Assembly (NCBI GenBank): GCA_022695795.1
Contig: MU404163.1
Span: 1-64,000 of the forward strand
Length of the DNA: 64,000 bases
Direction of reading: 5' to 3'
DNA from: Biscogniauxia marginata
Taxonomy: Eukaryota > Ascomycota > Sordariomycetes > Xylariales > Xylariaceae
Within the stretch, counting starts at the first letter, position 1, and every line of letters starts with the position of its first letter. Below the pieces are notes generated by a model that was not told the DNA's origin, ran no database searches, and saw nothing but the letters and a program-made list of their open reading frames with translations. The position numbers were made by a program, and so were the translations under genes. This document shows positions 34,547 to 43,675 of this stretch, piece after piece.

Positions 34547-35803
34547 ATGATCACGATGATGAAAATTACTGTGTTGTACGCACTCCTCGTAGCCTGGGCG
34601 ATAGCCTCTCCGATCGCCTTGGACGATGATACAGATGTCGTCAGTCAGGCCCTCGGACTAGGAACGAAGGCGGTCCCGGACAAAGTCCTCATCTCCAGGG
34701 TCGACGACGGCCCGACTGAGGCCGACCAGCCGCCCCACGACGAGGGGCTGGAGGAAGATATCGCCATGTACAACGCGCTGAACCCTGAGAACCAGATCCC
34801 GGGACGAATCATGGCGAACCCGCCGGGGGATTCTCAGTCCAACAACAACGAGGGGCCGGTGCAGTTCCACGAGTACGAACTCTTCTCCACTAGTAAGTCG
34901 CTCAAATCCCCAAGGCGAATACTTAGGCTCTTCCTCTCCCTCCCCGTCTCTCGGTCCTGTTGCCCATAATGTCGTCCAAGCCTAGTTATTTAGAGTAACT
35001 TAACTCATCTTATTTCTCACTCCGTACCGCAGTGGAGCACGCCGCGAACCTCCTCAGAGCCGACACCGCGTCGAACTCGAACACCCTCCCGACGTGGCAG
35101 GGCGTTCGGTGGCCGCGGATCCATTACCCCGAGCAGCACGGCATACGGCGGGTCGAGATCGGGGAGACGAATTGGTGGGAGGACTTGATCTACGAGTTCC
35201 CCATGCTGCCGGACGGACGCGTCTTCGATGGGGGCGAGGCCCCTGGGGTAAGTAAATACACATGTAGCCTGGTTGCTTTTCTTCTCTTTATTTTTTTTTC
35301 AAAAAAATTTGGGGTTTCACTGCTACTCATAATCATCGTCATTCCGTATCCGTAAGCTGACTCCCGTGCACATCAACGCACTCGATAGGAACACTTCATC
35401 ATCTTCTCGATCCGCGACTTCGAGGACATGTCGCCCCGATGGAATGGGTTCCAGACGGGATCGGGGCACCAGCCGCCGCAGAGACAGTTAGTCCACCTAC
35501 TTCTTAATATTCCTTTTCCTTTCCTTTTCCTTTTCCCTTCCTACGGAGTTCTGTCTCTCTCCTCCCCCCCAAAACAGTTTTCACGCATCACCTACCATGG
35601 CCGTGTTACTGACAAGCCCCATTCGACAAAGTTGGTGCCCGGAGGTCCACTACAACGGCGAGGTGACCGAGGAGGCCTCGTCGCAGTCCGGCTACGACGT
35701 CCTGCTGCGCTACATCATCCCCTTCCTGTTTGTGCGGAGCTGGAACCCGGCGAACCCGTTCGACAAGCGCCGGCAGCTGAGGAAGCAGAGATCCCTGCAG
35801 TGA
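34547..35803 (+). CDS. Putative secreted RNase T1/ribotoxin-fold-like protein (uncertain)
   Basis: The product starts with a clear signal peptide (MMKITVLYALLVAWAIASPI). I model four exons: 34547-34892, 35033-35247, 35389-35486 and 35578-35803. Introns are 140, 141 and 91 nt, with GTAAGT, GTAAGT and GTTAGT donors, giving about 294 aa. The family idea rests on exon 2. A tyrosine/proline segment (HYPE) is followed some 20 residues later by YEFP, then PDG, and an APG before a hydrophobic strand. Microbial guanyl-specific ribonucleases and ribotoxins show this order (catalytic Glu in Y-E-x-P, then a Pro-Gly loop). The Arg and second His expected downstream are not evident, so it may be inactive, divergent or another family. 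The N-terminal acidic 90 residues could be a propeptide. Exon 4 start is uncertain: an alternative acceptor near 35630 also keeps the frame. Confidence 0.45.
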
Positions 35804-36029
35804 TTGATCAAACTCGAAAAGGGGAAGAGGGCTATTTTCTTTTTTCCTTTCCCCCAAACGAGGTGGAAGCCTAGGCTTGTAGTTAATTCATAGTCTACCT
35901 AATTATGGACTATACATTTCTTCGTAAGAATGAGTTCCTCCCGGAGTGGATCGATGGGACTTGTTTGTAGGTGCCACGCTCTAACAGCTCCTCGTCGCTG
36001 GTAATCGACTTTGAGAAAACGTACCGCGG

Positions 36030-36124
36030 TTTTTTTTATTTTTTATTTTTATTTTATTTTTATTTTTATTTTATTTTTATTTTTATTTTATTTTTATTTT
36101 TATTTTATTTTTATTTTTATTTTA

Positions 36125-36155
<31 letters not shown>

Positions 36156-36191
36156 TTTATTTTTATTTTATTTTTATTTTTATTTTATTTT
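36030..36191. repeat. T/A tandem repeat with 17-bp higher-order period
   Basis: The tract consists only of T runs separated by single A. After an irregular start it settles into the order A-T4-A-T5-A-T5, a 17-bp unit repeated about eight times, with a slight irregularity near 36131-36150. The plus strand cannot form a stop codon here, so the long Phe/Tyr/Ile/Leu open frames across it are artefacts. Confidence 0.95.
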
Positions 36192-36367
36192 GCAAAGGTG
36201 TGACGGTCTTGCGGACCCGTAAGACCGGAAGTAAAACGCAGTTCCGTATTCGCTGGATGGGCCGTCCTAAAGCCGGGGACTCGTGGGTTGACTCGAAGCA
36301 TATGTGCCCTGAACTGGTCAAGGAGCACCAATCAATCGTAAAGAAGCTGCGCCGACGACGGTACTAA
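36192..36367 (+). pseudogene. Chromodomain-like C-terminal fragment, possibly from a Ty3-type integrase
   Basis: Directly after the T/A repeat the frame ending at 36367 reads VLRTRKTGSKTQFRIRWMG, then a WVDS and PELVKEHQ segment and a basic end (KKLRRRRY). The pattern strand-loop-(F/Y)xIxWxG...W...PELV matches a chromodomain, the usual C-terminal module of Ty3/gypsy integrases and also found in HP1-like proteins. The upstream part is lost or interrupted by the repeat, and no start codon precedes it in an acceptable context. It could also be the last exon of an unrecognised host gene. The call is tentative. Confidence 0.33.
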
Positions 36368-37559
36368 GCATAGTGTAGAAGACGTGTTAGCTTGGGACTC
36401 CTCCTGTGAATCTGCCAGCTCCCCCCTTACCCAGCTCTCCCGACGAAAGGGATTAACATCTATAATGAATGGTATATCCTTGCTACCTCATCCACATCCA
36501 TACATATCCAACCATTCAGTTATTCAGGAAAGAGAGAAAGGAGGAATTCTATATAAACTACCAGTATTCACTATGTATCTAGTCATTCGTCTTCACTCTC
36601 CAGTTATCAATCTAAGATTTTAGATAGTGAACGGCATTCATACCTCAAGACGGGAGTACCCTGAAAACCTCTCTAACGAACCATCGGGTCGTTAGCGTGC
36701 TCTACTGTTACCTACAAATCGGAACCCTTAACGAGTGAGCCCACTCACCTAGACTAGTAGTGATAGACTCGTTACATGCTCTTTCGTTGAAGACACCTCT
36801 GTTCTTCAGTTATCATCCTCTATTGTTACCCGCAAATCAAGAATCTCTAAGTATTAGACTATTTACAAGCCAGTATATCTCCAACTTGGTTAACTTAAGC
36901 CAACGGTACCAATGTGACGTGTTGGAAAGGGAATCCGGGCCTCTCAGGGAAACGTGTGATCTTAAGCCCTGAATTCATGTCGACCGGCGCCGTTGCTAAT
37001 ATATCACTAGCCCGTCGGAGACGACTGAAGCAATATGGGGCCGAGGCCACCTCCGAACCACTAAGCTCCGAGGTTCAACTGCCGGTGCTAGTATATTAGA
37101 ATGCACCATCCCGTTACACCTGTTTCTTTTATTTCCCTTGGAAGTTATCTATAAGTCGTTACTGGAAGTACTTGAACAAGTCAATTTGCACCGTGGCTAA
37201 CACTAATGCCGGGGCCATTATCAAAGACATCTGTCTGAACAGCCAGGCTGTAAATTCGGGGTCATTCTATGGTAGGAACATTCTACCAATATCCTGCTTC
37301 CCGGTCGACTGCATTCTACAAGATATTTTGGCTTTTATCTGTGCCGATTTCTCAACTGTGACATGTGACACGTGATGTTGCACCGCAGATGGCCAATCTC
37401 AGCTCCTGAGCAGTGGCTACCCGAAGGAGATGGTTGGGCTATAAACAAACGGCGACTACAGGAAAATCGGAATATTTCTTGTTAGGATCGCATACCTACT
37501 CATCCTTCCCACTACTACGTCGTATCCTGGTTATCAGTGGTAACATCATCATCATCATC

Positions 37560-39020
37560 ATGGGCATCGATGCTGGCTTCGACATGGTACCGCCCCTATC
37601 TGAGGGGACAAAGGATGCCCAAGACTGGGCGAACTTTCTACATTGCGTTCGAGAGTGCTACAAGGACGATCCAAAGGTAGAGGTTAAGTCCCACTGGATC
37701 GAGTTCCACGCCGGCGAGTGTCCTATGTTGCCCTTTGAAGGCCACAAATTTTTACGCTTTAGTTCCAAAATCAGCGGAACCATTGCTAACAGCACTGGAG
37801 TTTATCGGTACATGGTAATGGTCACTGCTATGGCAAAGATGATTTTCAGCCATCGGGTTCAGTCTTGGAGTGAGGCAATGGACCAGTACGGGTTCTACAG
37901 CTGGGATGAGGTTTATAGTGCTATGAAAACCTGGGGCAAGGTTTGTGAGGTTGCGAAGTTTCAAGCACAACACTGAACTAAAGTTGGACAGCCCGATGAA
38001 CCCGAGCCTAATGCTCCCCTTCTTACCGCAGCCGAGCCCAGCCAGCAGGCTACTCCAAATCTACATCCAGACCTTTTCGAAGTCCAACAAATTCCTGGCA
38101 AAGGTAGAGGTCTCATCGCTCTCTGCGACATCGCCAAAGGGACACGTATTCTACACGAAAGTCCCCTTTTTACAATCAAAAGCATGCCACAAACGGAGCT
38201 GAACAAAGTGGTAGTAGCGAAGCTCAAGGCTCTGTCTAAGGAGCAGCAGCGGCAATTTCTGTCTCTACACAATAACTTCCCTGGGCAGCACGCATTTGCT
38301 GGTACCGTCAAGACCAACGCTTTACCATGTGGCTGTGATTCAGATACTGGTGGGATCTATCGTACCATCTGTCTCATCAATCATAGTTGTCTCCCGAATG
38401 CCCACAACAATTGGAACGAAGAATACGAGGTAGAAACCATCCACGCAATCAAACCCATCAAGGCCGGTGAGGAGATCACTATTGACTACAGCAAAGGTGG
38501 TCCTTCTCATATCCGTCAACCACATCTGCGCAAGAGTTTTGGTTTTGATTGCCAATGCACCGTCTGTAGCCTACCTCAGCGGGAGCTCAAGTCAAGCGAC
38601 ACCCGGCGTTTGCAGATCCAGCGCCTAGATGACAGCATAGGCGACCCTATGCGCATGCTGTCTCGCCCTAGTGCCAGCCTAGCAGATTGCCGGTCGCTCC
38701 TACAGCTATCAAAGGAAGAGTACGGCGAGGCGACGGCACCGTCAGCTGCCAGGCTTTATTACGACGCCTTCCAGATATCTGCGGTTCATAGTGACCGAGC
38801 TCGCGCCTCCGTATTTGCAGAAAGAGCTTACAAAGCGAGAGTGATCTGCGAGGGGGAAGATAGCCCGTCGACCCAGCGAATGAAACGTCTTATGGAGGAT
38901 CCTGCATCGCATAACAACTTTGGGGTCTACTCTACGAAATGGAAAGGCTCGGACAAATTCTCCCCCTCCTCACTAAACGAGGCCGAATTTGAAGTGTGGT
39001 TGTGGAGACGTGCGAACTAG
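37560..39020 (+). CDS. SET-domain protein fused to a fungal N-terminal domain of unknown function
   Basis: Exons 37560-37940 and 37992-39020 give 469 aa. The 51-nt intron (GTTTGT donor, CTGAAC branch, GGACAG acceptor) removes an in-frame TGA at 37974; without it the SET frame has no suitable start until inside the domain. Residues 1-127 (MGIDAGFDMVPPLSEG, FHAGECPMLPFEGHKFLRFS) resemble a fungal family of unknown function that I recall as stand-alone proteins. Residues from about 155 form a SET domain: GKGRGLIALCDI, the NHSC motif (257-260), DYSKGG with Tyr293, and post-SET cysteines CQCTVC. A helical C-terminal tail follows. The SET part belongs to the divergent 'SET domain protein 5' type common in fungi, so the methylation substrate is unknown. 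Two separate genes are the alternative. Confidence 0.75.
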
Positions 39021-41355
39021 GTAGCTGATGTGATTTGGCGATGCCAATGACATTAATGGAATCCCCTCTCTTAGATAGTATCCTAGCTGAGTACTGTCAA
39101 TTATAAGAATGTGGGAGCCATACCATTCCCAACCAAGATAACTTCTATATGTCCAAATGATCTGGCCTACCTCTTAAAAGGGTCAAAATATCGAGGCCGG
39201 CATTTGATATTGTAAGTTGGTATACATAGCCACGGATAGGCCCACCATTCGTGACAATAATATATTAGATGGCACCATTTTGGATCGTAAAGGCTCATAA
39301 TATTTATGTTAATGTGGGATGGAGAGCAGTTTTACTCTAGGCTCCTATATTTATACGAACACAGAAGCTGTGACTTGAGTGACTACTGTCACACGGAGAG
39401 ACACCTCTAGGCGCCGCCAAGGCCAGTTGGCCATGAGCGAGATTGTTATTGGAGATAGATACTGATGTTGGATTCAACGGTACCAACGTGCATAGGATGA
39501 GGAATGCTCCAGGCAGACAGATTGTGTATAAATAGGTAGAGAATTCCTGGGGGACCTCATGAATGAACCTAGACTCTTAAGTCCCTTGAGAACAAAGAGA
39601 ATTATTAGTTGAAATTGAACTGTTTTTCCAAGCCTAACAGCCCTTGTCACAACTACTTAGAAGAATTGCACTCAACTCAATTAATTGCAAGCATTTCTGT
39701 CAGAAATTAGCTCTTAGGCATAAGCCGGTAAATGTCTTGAGCCCATCGAGATTGATACAGAGGCTGTCCTCTAAACAAAGTGATAGGTACGACATGAGAG
39801 TTTGATATTGCAATTGATCATCTACTTGAGTTTCTTGCTCTTGTACTTTCGAGTGTATAACAGTCTGGCTTGCTCCGTTTATCACTAGAAAAAAGGAACC
39901 CTCAAACCATGGGTTTATGGAGCTAAACTTGGTAATACAAAGTATTAGAATTTGACTGGTTTTATTTAATATTATGCCTGGTATTGGTGAGGGGACATAA
40001 AACGGCGGTTTTTGGGTTTGGGGGTTTTTTATATGCAGGAGTAACATGCAGTATTTATGTTAGTTGCAACACGCAGAGCATGTCCTCTCTATTATCCTAG
40101 CCTGAATCGCTCATCGTTAATATCATGTTGAAATTGTTTTATTGTAGCAAAGACCTCACTGCATTTCCGAAAGAAGCAGGGAGTCACTGCTCACATTTCA
40201 GTAAAGCAGTATAATATCAGTTTTAAACTTGTACGCGAAGTTTTAGCAGAATTTACTACATTGATTTACTGTACCAACATTTAAAGTATTTGTATTCTAA
40301 CGCACAAGTTCTATGGGAAGGGGATAGTTTTTGGACCTTCCTTAAACTCCTTAGTTCGCGAGAACGCATGGATTGTTGGTTGGTGTATCTTATATACTTA
40401 CCCATACCAATGAGCATATAATACTTGCCTAGGTAGGTTATCGGGAGAAGAAATGCGGCTGATCGAATCCGGTTCCATATATGCAATGTAACCAAGCGCG
40501 GTAGCACAGCCCAGACCTGCTGATCGTCCTTGTTTCGAGTTGAATTAGAGGGGAGAGGGTCTAAGAGTGCTGTTAGTTTATATACCTACATATACTGTAC
40601 ATGAAGGAAACCCGGGCTAGTATAGGTAATTGAGTGTCAAAAACCCGAAAAAGAAAACATGAACTTACTGACGCAGGTATAGTAATAGGTAACTAAACTA
40701 CATAAGCCGCTGTCTCACATCCAATCATCTTTACCCACATGCAGGTACCAAACCTAGATTGGTGGCGTATACATATAAGGTATGTATGTATTAGAGAGTA
40801 CCTACCTAGTCTCTCTTTGGTCTGCAGTCTATGTAGTTTAGTAACAATAACAGGGGTTCTTGGTCAAGCTTTTCCCTTTCTCTTGTCCCGCGTACCCACC
40901 CCTAACTTACTCCAAAAGAGTCCGGGGTGCTTATCAATCTTACGTCTATTGGATACGAACTTGCTAGTTAAGCTTCTGGGTTGCTCTATCTGCATGCCAG
41001 TAGTGCAGATCAGTGTTATGTCGCAATTTATAGGTCCTAGCGGCAAGCAGATACAGACCATACCTTCGCTGATTGGTGCCAGACATGGAAGTCGGTCATC
41101 TAACTGAGGTTCCTGGAAAAGTGGTCAAGACAGGGAGGGATAGCATACCTAGTTATTGTGCAATGCGTTCCAACACGACGGCCGCCTTATATAACAACAT
41201 GAGACCTCTTTGTCGACCTTAAACCTCGCACAACTCGCTCGGCTCGCCAGCGACCTCGTTGCTCCAGGTAGTTCTTTGACAAACCACATCGGCAGCTTCC
41301 CATCACTAGGTAGTCTTTCTTTTGCTGCCCCCGTCCATCTTTCGTTGTCTTAAAG
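39021..41355. other. 2.3-kb AT-rich intergenic region
   Basis: No supportable gene is present. Minus-strand frames at 39700-40047 and 40256-40507 and the plus frame at 40739-41107 are isolated and featureless. The last 150 bases precede the sedolisin start and contain a CT-rich stretch. Confidence 0.55.
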
Positions 41356-43675
41356 ATGAAGCGCCAGGGGTTACTGTGCGCTGCCGTCGCGCTTCTCCAG
41401 ACGGTCGCCGAGTGCAAGGATGTCGTCATCGAGTCTCTACCAAAGGTGCCAATGGGGTGGAAGAGACTGAGAGACGCGGAACCGTCTCAGGTGATCAAAC
41501 TCCGGATTGCTCTTGAGCAGCCGAACACAGCGCAGTTCGAGCAGACCCTTACCGACATCTCAACTCCCCAGCACGCGCTGTATGGGCGACACCTTTCGCG
41601 CGAGGAACTCAAGAATTTGATGAAACCACGCGAGGAGTCCACTGCCGCGGTCTTGGACTGGCTTCGGTCCTCTGGAATCCCGCAGGGTGACATCGAGGAT
41701 AAAGGAGAATGGATCAACTTCAAAGCTACCGTATCCAAGGCCGAGAGCATGTTAAATACCGATTTTGGCGTCTACAACCATGTCGGCACGGAGGCCGAGC
41801 GAATTCGAACCCTGCAGTATGTGCTATCCCCAACGCGAGGGGTTATATGAGACTGACGTGTCTGGAACAGCTATTCCGTGCCTGGGGAAGTTCTGTCTCA
41901 TATCACCATGATTCAGCCCACCACTCGCTTCGGGCAGATACGGCCGCAGGCTTTACAAATCAGCGAGGTTTTAACCCAGGAAGAAATCCCCACGATCTTC
42001 AAAATTGCCGCGCAGATCCCTGCACAGGAACTCAACATCACTCTGTGCAACTCTACAATCACCCCCGAGTGCTTGAGGGCTCTTTACAATATTGGCGACA
42101 CGATCGCCGACTCCCAAGTCGGGACGATTTTCGGAGTTAGCGGTTTCCTGGAGGCACGTCTACCCTACTTGCCATGCGAATTGCTCTGTTAGACTAACAC
42201 AATTCTAGGAATATGCGAAACATGATGCGCTAGATCAATTCCTCGAACAATTTGCCCCTTACGCTATTGCGCAGAATTTCACCACTACACTGGTCAACGG
42301 GGGTCTAGACAACCAGACCGACACCGTCGACGACGATATCGAGGCAAACCTGGACATGCAATATGCAGCGTCGATCGGCTTCCAAACTGACATCCGATAC
42401 TATTCAGTTGGAGGCCGTGGGGAGCTGGTTCCTGATCTTGGTACGTATTTAAGTCCTTGTATATAATCATCAAATTCAACTAACCGTTATGAAGTACGTA
42501 TAAAAATTTCTATGTAATTCAGTATGACCGAATGTGGTTCTGCGAAATACTCAGATAGTAGGTATTAAGCTCCGAGAACAATATGCTAACATTTGCTAGG
42601 AGTAAGCTATACCCTTGCAATCCCAAGTAAGTTCGTCAACTAATCTTAACAACTCGGAATAGCCAACCAGACCCCAATCAAGTAAGTGGATGAAACATAC
42701 CGCTGAACTTACTTTCGGGACGTCCCACTTACACATAGTATAGGTGTCTAACGAGCCTTACCTGGAGTATCTGGACTGGTTACTTGACCTTCCCGATGAT
42801 CAGCTACCGCATACCCTCACCACCTCGTACGGCGAGGACGAGCAGTCAGTTCCCAGAACGTATGTCGAAAAGGTCTGCCAGATGTTCGGCCAGCTAGGTG
42901 CCCGCGGGACATCGATTCTCTTCAGCTCCGGGGAGTGAGTTTTTTTTCTTTTCCCCCTTTCCCCCTGTTTGAAGAAGAAAGAGGGAATCCTAACCGAGAT
43001 CCCTGTAGCACCGGCCCTGGAAGCGCTTGCCAGACGAACGACGGCAAGAACACGACGCGCCTGCTCCCCATCTTCCCGGCCGCCTGCCCCTGGGTGACCG
43101 CGGTCGGCGGGACCGTGGGCGTCGAGCCCGAGCGCGCCGTCTCCTTCTCGTCGGGCGGGTTCTCGGACGTCTTCCCGCGGCCGGCGTGGCAGGACGCGAG
43201 CGTGAGCGCGTACCTCGCCGGCGTCGGCGACACGTTCGCGGGGCTGTACAACCCGGCGGGGCGCGCGTTCCCCGACGTGGCCGCGTCCGGCAGCGGCTTC
43301 AGCGTCGTCTCGCAGGGCCGCGTGATCAAGGTCGGCGGGACCTCGGCGTCGGCGCCGACGTTCGCGGCCGTCGTCAGCCTGCTCAACAACGCGCGCGTCA
43401 AGGGCGGGCTGCCGCCCCTCGGCTTCCTCAACCCCTGGCTCTACGGCGAGGCCGCGCCCGCCGCCGCCTTCACCGACATCGTGAACGGCGGCAGCAAGGG
43501 CTGCACCGGCAGGGACATCTACTCGGGCCTGCCGACGCCCGTCGTGCCCGGGGCCGGGTGGAACGCCACCGAGGGCTGGGACCCCGTCACCGGGCTCGGC
43601 ACGCCGCTGTTCGACAAGCTGCTCGAGAAGGCGGCGCCGGGGGTGGAGCTGCCTAAGCTCTCGACTGCGGCGTAG
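41356..43675 (+). CDS. Secreted sedolisin (S53) / tripeptidyl peptidase
   Basis: This is an acid serine-carboxyl peptidase of the sedolisin family, expected to be secreted and to release tripeptides at low pH. Exons are 41356-41816, 41871-42153, 42209-42440, 42671-42681, 42744-42934 and 43009-43675, total 614 aa. A signal peptide ([20 protein letters not shown]) and a pro-domain ([24 protein letters not shown]) precede the catalytic part. The triad is visible: Glu293 and Asp297 in IEANLDMQ, and Ser505 in GGTSASAP. Oxyanion Asp393 (SSGD) is created across intron 5. The calcium site TDIVNG and [11 protein letters not shown] end the domain. Intron 2 appears to be GC-AG, and exon 4 is only 11 nt. 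An alternative inserts a 27-nt exon at 42600-42626. The last exon is far richer in GC than the others. Confidence 0.9.

Larger units (their letters stand above)
35804..37559. other. Repeat-rich spacer between the RNase-like and SET genes
   Basis: It contains a 162-bp T/A repeat (36030-36191), a chromodomain-like coding fragment (36192-36367), a TATATAAA box near 36552, and a repeated CTCTAYTGTTACC segment (36700 and 36818). The last 200 bases are the promoter of the SET gene. No intact gene is visible. The mixture suggests old transposon debris, without proof. Confidence 0.5.

Noticed and set aside
36011..36367. Long hydrophobic ORF rich in Phe, Tyr, Ile and Leu that looks like a membrane protein
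   Set aside because: It is the translation of the T/A tandem repeat, which cannot contain stop codons on the plus strand. Only the part after 36191 could be coding.
37941..37991. Treating the SET gene as broken by a nonsense mutation at 37974
   Set aside because: A consensus-compatible intron (GTTTGT, CTGAAC, ACAG) removes the stop and keeps phase, so a pseudogene is not required.
43027..43656. 209-aa plus-strand ORF overlapping the sedolisin last exon
   Set aside because: An Arg-rich frame shadow; the other frame carries the catalytic GTSAS and calcium-site motifs.
34547..43675. A coordinated secreted-effector or secondary-metabolite cluster
   Set aside because: There is no backbone synthase, transporter or transcription factor, and the SET and peptidase genes are not an established set; proximity alone is weak.
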